A DNA stretch of 64,000 nucleotides from Buttiauxella gaviniae ATCC 51604 (GCF_001654835.1 NZ_LXEP01000026.1:62001-126000); one strand, 5' to 3'. Positions 9,676 through 20,846 are shown, numbered from the stretch's first letter. The notes: a model not told the origin generated them from the sequence alone. A program made the numbers and translations.

Positions 9676-10653
9676 ATGAGCGAAACGGCCACCTGGCAGC
9701 CGAGCGCATCCATCCCCAACCTGTTAAAACGCGCTGCGATCATGGCAGTCATTCGGCGTTTTTTTGCCGACCGCGGTGTACTGGAGGTGGAAACACCGTG
9801 CATGAGTCAGGCTACGGTAACGGACATTAATCTGTTCCCGTTTGAAACCCGTTTTGTTGGCCCAGGCCACGCTCAGGGCGTGAATTTGTACCTGATGACC
9901 AGCCCGGAATACCACATGAAACGCCTGCTGGCGGCAGGCATCGGCCCGGTATTTCAGCTGTGCCGTAGCTTCCGTAATGAAGAGATGGGCCGCCACCATA
10001 ATCCAGAGTTCACTATGCTGGAGTGGTACCGTCCTTGCTACGATATGTATCGTCTGATGAATGAAGTTGATGATTTACTGCAACAGGTTCTGGAAACAGA
10101 TGCGGCAGAGTCTCTCTCATATCAGCAGGCTTTCCAGCGCCACCTGGAGATTGACCCACTTTCTGCGGACAAAACGCAGTTGCGCGAAGTGGCGAAAAAA
10201 CTCGATCTAAGCAACATTGCCGATCAGGAAGAAGACCGCGATACCTTGCTGCAATTGCTGTTCAGCATGGGTGTTGAGCCACATATTGGTAAAGACAAAC
10301 CGACGTTTGTTTATCACTTCCCGGCAAGCCAGGCCGCCCTTGCGCAAATCAGCACCGAGGATCACCGCGTCGCGGAGCGTTTCGAGGTTTACTTCCGAGG
10401 TATTGAGCTGGCGAATGGTTTCCACGAATTAACCGATGCGCGTGAGCAGCAGCAGCGTTTCGAGCAGGATAATCGCAAACGTGCCGCTCGCGGTTTGCCA
10501 CAGCAGCCAATTGATGTGAATTTGCTGGAAGCGCTGAAGGCGGGATTGCCTGATTGTTCAGGTGTTGCGCTAGGTGTGGATCGTTTGATTATGTTGGCGC
10601 TGAAGGCTGAAAGCCTGGCCGACGTGCTGGCGTTCCCGGTAGACCGGGCTTAA
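9676..10653 (+). CDS. epmA: EF-P--(R)-beta-lysine ligase EpmA
   Basis: A 325-residue paralogue of the lysyl-tRNA synthetase catalytic domain that lacks the anticodon-binding domain. It activates beta-lysine (made by EpmB) and joins it to Lys34 of EF-P. Class II synthetase motif 2 is seen in [20 protein letters not shown] and motif 3 in [12 protein letters not shown]. The start [15 protein letters not shown] at 9676 gives the family length; an in-frame extension back to 9541 runs into the ERIC repeat and is rejected. A GGAG ribosome site lies upstream. Confidence 0.97.
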   Translation: MSETATWQPSASIPNLLKRAAIMAVIRRFFADRGVLEVETPCMSQATVTDINLFPFETRFVGPGHAQGVNLYLMTSPEYHMKRLLAAGIGPVFQLCRSFRNEEMGRHHNPEFTMLEWYRPCYDMYRLMNEVDDLLQQVLETDAAESLSYQQAFQRHLEIDPLSADKTQLREVAKKLDLSNIADQEEDRDTLLQLLFSMGVEPHIGKDKPTFVYHFPASQAALAQISTEDHRVAERFEVYFRGIELANGFHELTDAREQQQRFEQDNRKRAARGLPQQPIDVNLLEALKAGLPDCSGVALGVDRLIMLALKAESLADVLAFPVDRA

Positions 10654-10659
10654 AAAAAC

Positions 10660-10693
10660 GGTGGATGACGCTTGCGCTTATCCACCCTACGCG
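10660..10693. repeat. REP-like palindrome
   Basis: Imperfect palindrome GGTGGATGACG…CTTATCCACCCTAC just after epmA, a copy of the element at 657-690 in the other orientation. Confidence 0.75.
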
Positions 10694-10705
10694 ATGTAAA
10701 AATAG

Positions 10706-10738
10706 AGCGGGTAAGCGTTTAGCTTCACCCGCTTTTTA
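10706..10738. terminator. Bidirectional terminator between epmA and mscM
   Basis: AGCGGGTAAGCG and CTTCACCCGCT form a stem with TTTTTATT on the plus strand and a T-rich tail on the minus strand as well. It separates the convergent genes epmA and mscM. Confidence 0.8.
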
Positions 10739-13700
10739 TTACAAACTCCCCGGCGTTCTTCCCGCTTTCCCCGACGATGTCAGCGTCTTACTACTCCGTT
10801 GCCCACCCAGACTATCCAGACGCATCTGGAACGGTGGGAATGGCAGCTCGATACCGTGTTCACGGAAACCTTGCAAAATGAGCTGATGAATTTCGTGGCG
10901 CAGCGGCATACGGTGGTTCATCTCTGCGGCGTAGATACGCAGCTCAAATATTTGAATGCCCGCCTGCAGGTCCACAAGGAACGCTTCTGGCGGTGGGTTA
11001 TCAATGACCAACGAACAGCGCTCGGCTGCCTGCAACAACACCTTCGTGACTTCCTCGCTGTTTGCATCAGACGGGGCTGGAACAGTTAGCACCACACGCG
11101 TTACTGAATCCGACAACGACCAGTTGATGAACTGCTCGGTGATAAACGCTTTATTTGGCACGATTATCTCTTTGCGGTCCCAGTCGCTGATAGTGGTAGC
11201 ACGGGTGTTGATCTTGGTGACACTGCCAGTGAGATCGCGAATTGTCACCGTGTCGCCAATACGAATCGGTTTTTCGAACAGAATAATCAGGCCGGAAATA
11301 AAGTTGGCGAAGATCTCCTGCAAACCAAAACCCAGACCAACACCGAGGGCTGCAACCAGCCACTGCAATTTCGACCACTCAATGCCAATCATCGAGAAGC
11401 CAACTAACGTGCCGACCAGTAACAGCAGATATTTGGTGACGGTGGTAATGGCGTAACCGGTGCCTGGTGCCAAATCCAGATGCTGTAAGAGCGCAAGTTC
11501 GAGTAGTGCAGGGAGGTTACGTACCAGTTGCATGGTGATAATTAGCACCAATATGGCAATTAACACTGAACCCAGGGTTATCGGCTCAATGCTTTCCACG
11601 CCTTGTACCGTTGAGGTCACATCCCACAGGGTGATGTTCTCAAGGAAACCAAATGCAGAATGGATTTCTGACCACAACACAATGACCGACAACAGCGCAA
11701 TCAGCATCAGAATCGAACGCACCAGGCGCAGTGATTGCACGCTAATGGTATCCAGATCGATTTCAGGTTCTTCGATGGTTTCCGACGAGCCTTCGTTGCT
11801 GTGGCTGTGAGCGGCTTCTTCTTCACCACGTGCCCGCTGGGCCAGGATTTCAGCACGGCGATGTTTGGCGCGGTCAAAGGCCAGGCGGCGGCGCTGAATC
11901 AGCATCCAGCGACGGAAGATATGGTAAACCACCAGTAACAAGAACCAGATAGCCACCGACGTTTCAAGCCTCGCCAGCAAGGCCTGTGCTGTTGCCAGGT
12001 AACCCACTGCCGCTGCCAGAATAGCGAGCAACGGAGCCGCGAGCAGCAGGTTCCACAAAATGGTGTTAGCGATGTTTTCGCTATTACCTTGTTTATCCAG
12101 ATACAGCGGAATGCCTGCACGTTTCAGACTCAAGGTCACCAGGGCCATCGCGCCACAAATCAACATGAAACACAGTCTGCCGAGTGAGCCTGAGAACTCA
12201 CGGTCATTAAGATTATCGAAAATAATCAATGCCATAATCAGCGGCACAATCATGCCGATGCTCATCAGGTAATAGCGCATGGCACGGGCGACGCGTGGCT
12301 GCGGCCAGCCAAAATGCACGATGAACAAACCATTCGGGCGAGCAAACGTGGCGCAAATCATCACGGCCCACAGCAATGGCACCGTGGCGGTCACGCCATC
12401 ACCGATAGCGACTGCGAGCGGGTACGGCCAGGCAGCTTGTAGCCCGTAGCCGAGCGTTGCCCATAATACCGGTAGAGGCAACGCCACCAGAATCGACCAG
12501 AACACGGTGCGCAAGGTTAAGCTGAAATGATCCTGCGTGACCTTACCGACCCTGGCGCTCGATCGTTCAAGGAAGGCAGAAAAATGGCGGCGGGAGCTGA
12601 CACTAAAGCCCACTAGTATCAATGCGCCGAACAGCGGCAGCAGTGTTTCCTTGCTGGTGAGCATCATGATGGTGGCACTGCCAAGCTGGCTGAACGTGTC
12701 CATCGATACCAGACGACGCAAATCCTGCACAATCTCCACCGGCCAGGTGATGCCCATCGGGCTGACATCTGAGGTCCAGAACAGGTAGCGGTGTGTTGCT
12801 TCGTTGACCTCTTTTAACGCATCTTCCAGTTGGCTATTCGCCACTTTCAGTTTGGTTAGCTCGAGAATCAGGTTATCGCCACCTTGCAGCAAGGAATTGA
12901 GCAGTTCGCGCTGGGTGCGCAATTGCGCTTCCAGAATACGATTTTGCTCACTGGTAAGCTCCTGACCATCGTTCTGACGAATCTGGCGTAATTGCTGCTG
13001 CTTGTTCATCAGGTCTTCATAATGCAGACGCTGTACACGCAACTGGCCAAGTTCGGTATCCAGTTGCTGTGGCTTTGGCATTTCAGGTAAACGAGCCACC
13101 TGAGCGCGTAAGGCTTCACCCAACACATTCGACACGCCAAGCCATTGTGACTGTTCGCGCAGCGTGTTGAGTGCCTGACGCACTTGCAATGTCTGGCTTG
13201 AGGCCTGGCGTTGCTGAGAGGCCACTAAATCCATACGCTGAGCCTGTTGATTCAACGCCTGGGATAATTCACGGTTATTTTTAAACTGGTCAACGATACC
13301 TGATGGCAGGTTGGCGCTGCTTTCAGCTAGCAACTCTGTGCTTTCCAGGGCCTTTTCAGCTTCGCGCTGGCGCTGATTATTCAACTGATTACGTAATGCC
13401 TGGAGATAAGCATCCAGCTGCGTGCTCTGCTTTTGTGCCAGTTCTGCCCGTAGACGCGCGAGTTCCTGGCGGTTACTGGCTGACAACTGTGCCAGTTCCA
13501 GTTCATCGACCAGGGCTTTCAGACGTGATGATTCAGCCTGTAAAGAGAGATTTTGTGCCTGCGCTAGCGGTGTGCTGCTAGCAGGCGGGGTACCCATCCG
13601 ACGTTCCACCTCGTTTAACTGGCGGCGCGCATCGGTTTGCTGTTGAGGCAGTTGGCTGAGCGAATCGGTGATTTCTCTGGTGCGTTCCTGCTCTTGCTGC

Positions 13701-14077
13701 GCAAGGCGGCTCTTATCGAGCAACTGGCTGCTAACTTGCAGGATTTCCTGATTTAACGCATCAGTGCTCATGGTCTCTGGCACTTTTGGCGGTTCATCGC
13801 GCAGGTTATTTATCTGCCGACGCAAGGTGTCAGAGAGTTTGGGGAAGTTATCGATAACTTGTTGGTATTGCGTGGCTCGTTCCAGCGAGACTTTGCGCTC
13901 ATCAAGCGCGTTGAGCGCGGTCTGAAGTGCTTCCACGGTTTCAGGGCTGCCAGGTTTGTCTTTTGCAGACTTAGCTTGTTCGAGTTCCTGGGAGATTTGT
14001 TTGGCGTCGGGGGCGGTGGCGGCATACGCCGGAAGACTTAGGCACCAGGCCATCAGAAGTGTGATTATCAGGCGCAC
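10739..14077 (-). CDS. mscM: Miniconductance mechanosensitive channel MscM (YjeP)
   Basis: An 1112-residue inner-membrane channel of the MscS superfamily that opens under membrane tension during osmotic downshock. A signal peptide (MRLIITLLMAWCLSLPAYA) leads into a large periplasmic, Gln/Glu/Leu-rich coiled-coil region (about residues 25-460). Many membrane helices follow, ending in an MscS-like pore and beta domain (ALGVGLGFGLQEIFANFISG, then FEKPIRIGDTVTIRDLTGSV). It lies 60 bp after psd in the same direction, as in the E. coli psd-mscM operon. Confidence 0.96.
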   Translation of the reverse strand: MRLIITLLMAWCLSLPAYAATAPDAKQISQELEQAKSAKDKPGSPETVEALQTALNALDERKVSLERATQYQQVIDNFPKLSDTLRRQINNLRDEPPKVPETMSTDALNQEILQVSSQLLDKSRLAQQEQERTREITDSLSQLPQQQTDARRQLNEVERRMGTPPASSTPLAQAQNLSLQAESSRLKALVDELELAQLSASNRQELARLRAELAQKQSTQLDAYLQALRNQLNNQRQREAEKALESTELLAESSANLPSGIVDQFKNNRELSQALNQQAQRMDLVASQQRQASSQTLQVRQALNTLREQSQWLGVSNVLGEALRAQVARLPEMPKPQQLDTELGQLRVQRLHYEDLMNKQQQLRQIRQNDGQELTSEQNRILEAQLRTQRELLNSLLQGGDNLILELTKLKVANSQLEDALKEVNEATHRYLFWTSDVSPMGITWPVEIVQDLRRLVSMDTFSQLGSATIMMLTSKETLLPLFGALILVGFSVSSRRHFSAFLERSSARVGKVTQDHFSLTLRTVFWSILVALPLPVLWATLGYGLQAAWPYPLAVAIGDGVTATVPLLWAVMICATFARPNGLFIVHFGWPQPRVARAMRYYLMSIGMIVPLIMALIIFDNLNDREFSGSLGRLCFMLICGAMALVTLSLKRAGIPLYLDKQGNSENIANTILWNLLLAAPLLAILAAAVGYLATAQALLARLETSVAIWFLLLVVYHIFRRWMLIQRRRLAFDRAKHRRAEILAQRARGEEEAAHSHSNEGSSETIEEPEIDLDTISVQSLRLVRSILMLIALLSVIVLWSEIHSAFGFLENITLWDVTSTVQGVESIEPITLGSVLIAILVLIITMQLVRNLPALLELALLQHLDLAPGTGYAITTVTKYLLLLVGTLVGFSMIGIEWSKLQWLVAALGVGLGFGLQEIFANFISGLIILFEKPIRIGDTVTIRDLTGSVTKINTRATTISDWDRKEIIVPNKAFITEQFINWSLSDSVTRVVLTVPAPSDANSEEVTKVLLQAAERCSLVIDNPPPEAFLVDLQAGIQIFELRIYAAEMNHRMPLRHEIHQLILQGFREHGIELPFPPFQMRLDSLGGQRSSKTLTSSGKAGRTPGSL

Positions 14078-14137
14078 GTCAGTACCTTTAAGTGAACCAG
14101 CCCTCGTAGCGGTGTCACGAGGGCTGGGGAGAGCAGG

Positions 14138-15103
14138 TTAACTTTCGGTTTTGTTTTCCACAGACGGGCTGGTTTGTTGTTCAGCCGCAACTTCGACTTC
14201 CAGAATCTCACTTACCGGGATTTCTGGCTCAATCACAGGCTCGGTAGAAACCGCCAGCGGTTCACCAATTTTGGTGACAGACAAGCTTTGCAGTTGTTCA
14301 GCAAGGTTCACTTTACCTTGCGCGAACAAGTTGATGACCGTAGAGCCAAGTTTGAAGCGGCCCATCTCCTGGCCTTTCAGCAGCGCAACGGAGCCTTCGC
14401 TTTCACCCGCAGGCCACGTCCAGCGTTTAATTACGCCTTCACGCGGTGGCGTGATAGTGCCAGCCCAGACGGTTTCGATGCTGCCAACAATGGTGGCACC
14501 CACCAGGATTTGTGCCATCGGGCCAAACTCAGTATCGAACAGACAGATAACACGTTCGTTACGGGCAAACAGGTTCGGCACGTTTTGCGCGGTTAAATGG
14601 TTTACGGAGAACAGGTCGCCCGGCACGTAAATCATTTCACGCAAGATACCGTTACACGGCATGTGTACACGGTGGTAATCACGTGGTGACAGATAAGTGG
14701 TAACGAAACTGCCGTTACGGAACAAATCGGCCATTAAGTAGTTACCGGCGAGCAAGGCTTCGAGGCTGTAGTTATGGCCTTTTGCCTGCAAGATTTTGTC
14801 TTCTTCAATCGGGCCCAACTGGCTAACTACGCCGTCTGCTGGCATTACCAACACATTTGGGTCGGTATTGATTGGACGGACATCGTCACGCAGTGGGCGC
14901 ACGAAGAATTCATTGAAGGTGCGATAGCTGGCGGTATCCGGCTTCTGAGCTTCCTTCATGTCGACTTTGTAGTATTTAACGAACAGGTCGATAACCAGTT
15001 TGGTCAACCAGCCAGCTCGTTTGCTTGCACCCCAACCTGCCAGGCGAGTCAGCCATAGTTTAGGCAGAATGTACTGGAGCGAAAGTTTAAAGTTGTCTAA
15101 CAA
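14138..15103 (-). CDS. psd: Phosphatidylserine decarboxylase proenzyme
   Basis: A 321-residue inner-membrane enzyme that makes phosphatidylethanolamine from phosphatidylserine. It is made as a proenzyme that cuts itself at the LGST motif: Gly253-Ser254 here, so Ser254 becomes the pyruvoyl group of the alpha chain. The N-terminal [17 protein letters not shown] helix is the usual membrane-associated start. The C-terminal tail after about residue 285 is Glu-rich and variable. Cotranscription with mscM is likely. Confidence 0.97.
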   Translation of the reverse strand: MLDNFKLSLQYILPKLWLTRLAGWGASKRAGWLTKLVIDLFVKYYKVDMKEAQKPDTASYRTFNEFFVRPLRDDVRPINTDPNVLVMPADGVVSQLGPIEEDKILQAKGHNYSLEALLAGNYLMADLFRNGSFVTTYLSPRDYHRVHMPCNGILREMIYVPGDLFSVNHLTAQNVPNLFARNERVICLFDTEFGPMAQILVGATIVGSIETVWAGTITPPREGVIKRWTWPAGESEGSVALLKGQEMGRFKLGSTVINLFAQGKVNLAEQLQSLSVTKIGEPLAVSTEPVIEPEIPVSEILEVEVAAEQQTSPSVENKTES

Positions 15104-15182
15104 GATAGCCTCCTGGCTAAGTACCCATATTAGCGGGCATACACAAAAAGGAGCGCGATTTTAGCGATGCCCAGCTTAATTG

Positions 15183-16238
15183 TCAGCGGTCAGTATCGGA
15201 AAAGGTTTTACGCGATTTTACCTCGGACATACTTTCCAGTATGCGATGGTAATTTTCGAAACGCGTCTCGGCGATTTCCCCACGCTCAACGGCTTCACGC
15301 AGCGCGCAGCCTGGATCGTTGGTGTGGCTGCAGTCACGGTATTTGCAACGACCTAAATATTCGTGGAATTCAGTAAACCCATGAGTGACTTGATCCGGCT
15401 CTAAGTGCCACAAACCAAACTCACGCACACCAGGGGAGTCGATAACATCACCGCCGCCCGGGAAGTGGTACAGACGAGATGCAGTGGTGGTGTGCTGGCC
15501 TAAACCTGAGTTGTCAGAAACGTCATTCACCAGAATCTGGACTTCTTTGAACCCGAGCAGGTTATTGAGCAGGCTCGATTTACCCACACCTGATTGCCCG
15601 GCAAAAATACTGACGCGGCCGATCAGGGCTTCTTCAAGCTCTTTCAGGCCTTCTACTTTATGGCTGGAAACCATCAACACGCGGTAACCAATCTTACGGT
15701 AGATATCCATCTGTTCATTGACGAATTTCAGGCCTTCTTCGTCGAGCAGATCGGTTTTATTCAGTACCAACAGTGGTTCAACGTCCAGGGTTTCGCACGC
15801 CACCAGATAACGGTCAATAATGTTTAATGACAGCTCGGGCAGAATGGCGGAAACCACAATAATTTGGTCGATGTTGGCGGCAATGGGCTTCACGCCGTCG
15901 TAGAAATCAGGGCGTGTCAGGACGGTTGTGCGCTCGTGCACCGCATCAACAATGCCTTTTATGGTTACGCCAGCCGCAGCTTCTTTGGCTGGGCGCCAGA
16001 CCACATTGTCGCCGGTTACCAGCGAACGGATGGTGCGGCGAATATTGCAGCGGTGAATGTCACCACCTGGTGATTCAACATCGGCATGTTGGCCGAAACG
16101 GCTAATGACGCGACCATCGCGCGGTTCGCCAAACTGAGAGTCGTCAGGATCGGCTTTCTCCACAGTCTGTTTAAGCCGACGCTGGTGGTTTGCTGAAACC
16201 CGGCGCTGCTGTCCTTTGGAGAGTTTATTTTTGCTCAA
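15183..16238 (-). CDS. rsgA: Small ribosomal subunit biogenesis GTPase RsgA
   Basis: A circularly permuted GTPase of 351 residues that acts in late 30S subunit maturation. An N-terminal basic segment and OB fold lead to G4 (NKTD), then G1 ([10 protein letters not shown]) and G3 (DSPG), the permuted order typical of RsgA. The C-terminal zinc-binding segment has [14 protein letters not shown]. The best start is TTG at 16238, giving [13 protein letters not shown] as in E. coli; an ATG further upstream (16334) gives 32 extra residues without similarity. It is divergent from orn. Confidence 0.95.
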   Translation of the reverse strand: MSKNKLSKGQQRRVSANHQRRLKQTVEKADPDDSQFGEPRDGRVISRFGQHADVESPGGDIHRCNIRRTIRSLVTGDNVVWRPAKEAAAGVTIKGIVDAVHERTTVLTRPDFYDGVKPIAANIDQIIVVSAILPELSLNIIDRYLVACETLDVEPLLVLNKTDLLDEEGLKFVNEQMDIYRKIGYRVLMVSSHKVEGLKELEEALIGRVSIFAGQSGVGKSSLLNNLLGFKEVQILVNDVSDNSGLGQHTTTASRLYHFPGGGDVIDSPGVREFGLWHLEPDQVTHGFTEFHEYLGRCKYRDCSHTNDPGCALREAVERGEIAETRFENYHRILESMSEVKSRKTFSDTDR

Positions 16239-16351
16239 TCTTACTGGCTCCTGGTCGCCCGTGGTGGGCAAAACCTCTATGATACACACTATTTTATACG
16301 AATTAACCCATCGACAACGGTGGGCTACGCACAAGAAGGGTGGAAAATAGC

Positions 16352-16897
16352 ATGAGTGGAAATGAAAACAATCTGATTTGGATTGATTTAGAAATGACCG
16401 GCCTGGACCCCGAGCGGGATCGCATAATTGAAATTGCCACTCTGGTTACCGATGCCAATTTGAATATCCTTGCCGAAGGGCCAACGATTGCGGTTCATCA
16501 GTCTGACGAACAGCTGGCGTTGATGGATGACTGGAATGTGCGTACCCATACTGGCAGCGGGCTGGTAGAACGCGTGAAAGCAAGCACCATGGACGACCGT
16601 GCGGCTGAACTGGCAACACTTGAGTTCCTGAAAGAGTGGGTTCCCGCTAATAGTTCTCCAATCTGTGGTAACAGCATAGGCCAGGATCGTCGTTTCCTGT
16701 TTAAGTACATGCCAGAACTTGAAGAGTACTTCCACTATCGTTATCTGGATGTCAGCACTCTGAAAGAGCTGGCGCGCCGTTGGAAACCTGAAATTTTGGC
16801 TGATTTCAAAAAGCAGGGTACCCATCAGGCGATGGATGATATCCGTGAGTCAGTGGCGGAACTTGCGTTCTACCGCGAGAACTTTATCAAGCTATAA
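16352..16897 (+). CDS. orn: Oligoribonuclease
   Basis: A 181-residue DEDDh 3'-5' exoribonuclease that finishes RNA decay by degrading 2-5 nucleotide fragments, including pGpG from cyclic-di-GMP breakdown. DEDD residues are visible in [21 protein letters not shown] and HQAMDDI. The ATG at 16352 ([14 protein letters not shown]) fits the E. coli length; one at 16340 adds four residues and is less likely. A weak stem (CGGTCCTG/CAGGATCG) follows the gene before the tRNA promoter. Confidence 0.97.
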   Translation: MSGNENNLIWIDLEMTGLDPERDRIIEIATLVTDANLNILAEGPTIAVHQSDEQLALMDDWNVRTHTGSGLVERVKASTMDDRAAELATLEFLKEWVPANSSPICGNSIGQDRRFLFKYMPELEEYFHYRYLDVSTLKELARRWKPEILADFKKQGTHQAMDDIRESVAELAFYRENFIKL

Positions 16898-17043
16898 GAA
16901 GTTGTTAGCCTCGGTCCTGTTTTTTTCACTAACCCGAAAAAAGGCAGGATCGAGAGATTTTCCTGATATTCGCTGGGAAAATAATCATTTTGTCGAATTA
17001 ATCAGCATTCAAACAAAAATAGCGAAAAAAATCGTTTGAGGGC

Positions 17044-17071
17044 TTGCGACTAAAACGATTTCTCGTATAAT
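17044..17071 (+). promoter_or_regulatory. Promoter of the tRNA-Gly cluster
   Basis: TTGCGA (17044-17049), a 16-bp spacer and a perfect TATAAT (17066-17071), followed by the GC-rich stretch GCGCCTCCC. Such a discriminator is typical of stable RNA promoters under stringent control. Confidence 0.85.
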
Positions 17072-17112
17072 GCGCCTCCCGTACCGATGCAGAATTTGCA
17101 GCGTTACACAGA

Positions 17113-17188
<76 letters not shown>

Positions 17189-17255
17189 AATTTGATTACA
17201 GCAGTACCACCAAATTCGATGGCTTTTAAGCATCAGCTTGAAAGACGAAGAATAT

Positions 17256-17331
<76 letters not shown>

Positions 17332-17368
17332 AAATTTGATTGGCTTTTATAAGCCACGCACCACCCAA

Positions 17369-17444
<76 letters not shown>

Positions 17445-17465
17445 AATTCTAATATCCAGTACAAA

Positions 17466-17713
17466 TTATCCACAACGCTAACCAGCGTCGGTGGTGGTTT
17501 TTACGTTCGCGATAAAATCTTGTAAACAGACTTATCCACAGCCTTCGTCTATTCACTTAGATCGCTAATTATTTCTTAAATTTTATAAGAATATTTTAAT
17601 CATTTGATTAATATCATTTTTTTAATATTTGAGAATGTTGAGCGGATCGCTTGCAGTTTTTTTTTCGTTTGCAGGACAAGGTGTTCAAATTTTTATTCAC
17701 ATCCTGTGGACAT
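17466..17713. other. datA: datA-like DnaA-titration locus: clustered DnaA boxes and an IHF site
   Basis: Two perfect DnaA boxes TTATCCACA (17466-17474, 17532-17540) and a third consensus box TTATTCACA (17693-17701) lie within 236 bp; a degenerate inverted one (TGTGGACAT) is at 17705-17713. An IHF consensus site (TAATCATTTGATT on the plus strand, 17597-17609) lies between boxes 2 and 3 in AT-rich DNA. In E. coli datA occupies this same place next to the glyVXY tRNA genes and uses IHF to promote hydrolysis of DnaA-ATP. Further boxes inside queG were not checked exhaustively. Confidence 0.85.
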
Positions 17714-17714
17714 G

Positions 17715-18854
17715 TCATGCATCACGTTTTAACCCCTTTTCAATCACACGAACCAGACGCTGTTTCTGTGGGCGTTGGACTTCTGTAGCGCCCTCGCTTC
17801 GCTTGATTAATTGTTGCGCAATCGCCCAATCAATGTGCTCATCAAGAAGTGGGTGCTCACCTTTTCGTTGTTGCAACGTTTCCAGAATCGCCTCATCCCA
17901 CGGTGCATTTCCCAATGCCACTGCAATATTTCGCAGCCAACGTAAATGGCCAATTCGACGAATAGCCGAACCTTCTGTCACGCGCAGGAAATAGTCTTCA
18001 CCCCAGGTGAACAACTCAGCCAGTTCCGGTGCATGCAATTTGCTGCGCGGGCTAAAGTCTTCTTCGGTGGTCAACTGGGAGAAACGGTTCCACGGGCAAA
18101 TCAGCTGGCAGTCATCGCAGCCGTAAATACGGTTGCCAATAAGCGGCCTGAACTCTTCCGGTATTGCACCTTCAAGCTCGATAGTGAGATAAGAAATGCA
18201 GCGGCGTGCGTCAACTGTGTAGGGCTCAACAATCGCGCCTGTCGGGCAGATAGTCATACAGGCCACGCAGCGCCCACACTTTTCCTCGACAGGTTTATCA
18301 ATTGGCAGCGGAATATCGACCAACAGTTCGCCGAGGAAAAAGAACGATCCTGCTTCCTGGTTGAGGATTAGTGAGTGCTTACCTGTCCAGCCGAGCCCGG
18401 CTTTATCAGCAAGTGGACGCTCAAGAATCGGCGCTGAATCCACAAAAGGTCTAAAATTCAGCGTGGAACAATGAGACTGGATCATTTCGCCCAGTTTCTT
18501 GAGTCGATTACGCAGCAGTTTGTGGTAGTCGCGCCCAAGGGCGTAACGGCTGATATAACCAATTTTGGGATTTTTAAGCGTTGAAGCAAAGGCTGCGTTA
18601 GCGGGGAGATAGTTCATCCGCACGCTAATCACGCGCAAGGTGCCGGGGAGCAATTCGTGTGGTCGGGCACGCATCATGCCATGACGAGCCATCCAGTCCA
18701 TCTCGCCGTGGTATTGTTTATCCAGCCATATCTGGAGCGCAGGTTCACTGGCGGTGAGATCGGTATCGGTAATTCCCACTTGCTGGAAGCCGAGTTCGAT
18801 ACCCCACTGCTTGATATTTTGCGCTAATTGATTGAGATCGAGGGGCTGTGACAT
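17715..18854 (-). CDS. queG: Epoxyqueuosine reductase QueG
   Basis: A 379-residue cobalamin-dependent enzyme that makes the last step of queuosine synthesis in tRNA, reducing epoxyqueuosine to queuosine. Two ferredoxin-like [4Fe-4S] motifs are seen: CGRCVACMTICP and CDDCQLICPW. The C-terminal half has HEAT-like repeats. The start [18 protein letters not shown] at 18854 matches E. coli; the ATG overlaps the ATG of divergent nnr by two bases. The 3' end borders the datA-like region. Confidence 0.97.
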   Translation of the reverse strand: MSQPLDLNQLAQNIKQWGIELGFQQVGITDTDLTASEPALQIWLDKQYHGEMDWMARHGMMRARPHELLPGTLRVISVRMNYLPANAAFASTLKNPKIGYISRYALGRDYHKLLRNRLKKLGEMIQSHCSTLNFRPFVDSAPILERPLADKAGLGWTGKHSLILNQEAGSFFFLGELLVDIPLPIDKPVEEKCGRCVACMTICPTGAIVEPYTVDARRCISYLTIELEGAIPEEFRPLIGNRIYGCDDCQLICPWNRFSQLTTEEDFSPRSKLHAPELAELFTWGEDYFLRVTEGSAIRRIGHLRWLRNIAVALGNAPWDEAILETLQQRKGEHPLLDEHIDWAIAQQLIKRSEGATEVQRPQKQRLVRVIEKGLKRDA

Positions 18855-20379
18855 GACGGACCTGAGCCTAAAAATAACCGCCAAAAGTATACCACATTCA
18901 GTCTGGTCCGCAGACTGGCTGCGCACCGCTGAGAAACACGCGGCAGATTACCTAGGGTTAACGCTATACGAATTGATGCAGCGGGCAGGGGCTGCGGCAT
19001 TTAATCTTGCCCGCGAACTCTATCCGCAAACCCAACACTGGCTGGTTGCGTGCGGCCATGGCAATAACGGCGGTGACGGCTATGTGGTGGCGCGCCTTGC
19101 CCAAGCGGCGGGTATTCGTGTCACGTTATTGGCACTCGAAAGTGACAAGCCTTTGCCTGAAGAAGCGGCCAGCGCGCGTGATGCGTGGCTGGATGCAGCA
19201 GGTGTGATTCATGCCCCGGAACATGTCTGGGCAGACGATATCGATCTTGTGATTGACGGCGTACTTGGCACCGGACTTAACAGTGCTCCCCGAGATGTTG
19301 CAGCGCAGCTGATAGAAAAGTGCAATCAGCATGCGGCACCTGTCGTCGCGCTGGATATCCCTTCCGGCTTGCTTGCAGAAACCGGTGCAACGCCTGGAGC
19401 GGTGATCAACGCTTCTCACACCATCACTTTTATTGCCCTTAAGCCCGGGCTTCTGACCGGAAAAGCTCGCGATGTCGTGGGCGAATTGCATTTCAATGCG
19501 TTGGGTCTTGAAGACTGGTTAAAGGGGCAAGTTGCACCGATATCTCGCGTAGATAGCGCGCAACTAGCGGGATGGTTGCCTCCGCGTAAACCTACGTCGC
19601 ATAAAGGGACTAATGGGCGGCTGGTGATCATTGGTGGCGACCACGGTACTGCCGGAGCGATTCGCATGACCGGCGAGGCTGCGCTACGCGCTGGAGCGGG
19701 GTTGATCAAGGTTTTAACTCGTTCAGAAAACATTGCCCCGCTTATTACCGCCCGACCGGAACTGATGGTTCAGGAACTCACATCAAATTCACTTGATGAA
19801 TGTCTCGAATGGGCAGATGTGGTGGTTATTGGTCCTGGGCTTGGGATGCATGAATGGGGCAAAAAAGCCCTGGAAAAAGTAGAGAACTGCCGTAAACCGA
19901 TGCTGTGGGATGCAGATGCGTTGAACCTTCTGGCAATCAATCCCGATAAACGTCAGAATCGCGTCATTACGCCGCATCCTGGCGAAGCCGCCCGGCTGTT
20001 AAATTGCGCAGTATCACAAATTGAGAGTGACCGCTTACTTTCCGCAGACCGTCTTGTAAAACGTTATGGCGGAATTGTGGTCTTAAAAGGTGCCGGTACG
20101 GTTGTTGCCAGTCAAAACGGCGAATGCTCACTCATTGATGTGGGAAATGCCGGGATGGGAAGTGGCGGTATGGGGGATGTGCTATCCGGGATCATCGGAG
20201 CATTGCTGGCACAGAAGTTAACCCCGTATGATGCGGCATGTGCTGGATGTGTTGTACATGGCGCTGCTGCTGATGTCTTGGCTCAGCGCTTCGGTACACG
20301 CGGTATGTTAGCAAGCGACTTATTCTCGACGATGTACCCTTTTGTTAACCCGGATTTGAATAGCAAAGAAAATGATTAA
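18853..20379 (+). CDS. nnr: Bifunctional NAD(P)H-hydrate repair enzyme Nnr (YjeF)
   Basis: A 508-residue two-domain repair enzyme. The N-terminal YjeF_N domain (about 20-220, [15 protein letters not shown]) epimerises damaged NAD(P)H hydrates. The C-terminal dehydratase domain (about 230-500, [22 protein letters not shown] and [16 protein letters not shown]) restores NAD(P)H with ADP. The ATG at 18853 overlaps the divergent queG start; an upstream ATG at 18832 would extend into queG. The last 8 bases overlap tsaE. Confidence 0.94.
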   Translation: MTDLSLKITAKSIPHSVWSADWLRTAEKHAADYLGLTLYELMQRAGAAAFNLARELYPQTQHWLVACGHGNNGGDGYVVARLAQAAGIRVTLLALESDKPLPEEAASARDAWLDAAGVIHAPEHVWADDIDLVIDGVLGTGLNSAPRDVAAQLIEKCNQHAAPVVALDIPSGLLAETGATPGAVINASHTITFIALKPGLLTGKARDVVGELHFNALGLEDWLKGQVAPISRVDSAQLAGWLPPRKPTSHKGTNGRLVIIGGDHGTAGAIRMTGEAALRAGAGLIKVLTRSENIAPLITARPELMVQELTSNSLDECLEWADVVVIGPGLGMHEWGKKALEKVENCRKPMLWDADALNLLAINPDKRQNRVITPHPGEAARLLNCAVSQIESDRLLSADRLVKRYGGIVVLKGAGTVVASQNGECSLIDVGNAGMGSGGMGDVLSGIIGALLAQKLTPYDAACAGCVVHGAAADVLAQRFGTRGMLASDLFSTMYPFVNPDLNSKEND

Positions 20380-20833
20380 TCGAGTTATCGCATTACCTGA
20401 TGAAACTGCGACCTTAGAATTGGGTGCGCGTCTGGCAAAAGCCTGTATCGGTGCCACCGTGATTCATCTGTATGGTGACCTGGGTGCGGGCAAGACGACA
20501 TTCAGCCGTGGTTTTGTGCAAGCGTTGGGCCACAAAGGCAATGTTAAGAGCCCAACTTACACGTTGGTTGAACCGTATGAACTTGGCAATTTGATGGTGT
20601 ATCACTTTGATCTCTATCGCCTTGCTGATCCAGAAGAACTCGAATTTATGGGAATTCGTGACTATTTTACCAATGACGCAATTAGTCTGGTGGAATGGCC
20701 GCAAAAAGGCCAGGGTGTGCTGCCGGAACCGGATGTCGAAATACACCTAAGTTACCAGGCCGAAGGGCGCGAGGCGTGCCTGAAAGCAGTTTCCTCATCT
20801 GGTGAGTCGTTACTGGCGCGGTTTGCCAAATAA
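20372..20833 (+). CDS. tsaE: tRNA t6A synthesis ATPase TsaE
   Basis: A 153-residue P-loop ATPase ([10 protein letters not shown]; Gly35 to Thr42) that works with TsaB, TsaC and TsaD to place threonylcarbamoyl on A37 of ANN-decoding tRNAs. The HFDLYRL and EWPQKG segments are family signatures. It overlaps nnr by 8 bases and lies 13 bp before amiB. Confidence 0.97.
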   Translation: MINRVIALPDETATLELGARLAKACIGATVIHLYGDLGAGKTTFSRGFVQALGHKGNVKSPTYTLVEPYELGNLMVYHFDLYRLADPEELEFMGIRDYFTNDAISLVEWPQKGQGVLPEPDVEIHLSYQAEGREACLKAVSSSGESLLARFAK

Positions 20834-20846
20834 CAAGGACGACGGG

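Noticed and set aside
17629..17994. Plus-strand frame of 121 codons across the datA-like region into queG
   Set aside because: Half lies in AT-rich DnaA-box DNA and half is antisense to queG; the translation resembles no protein family.
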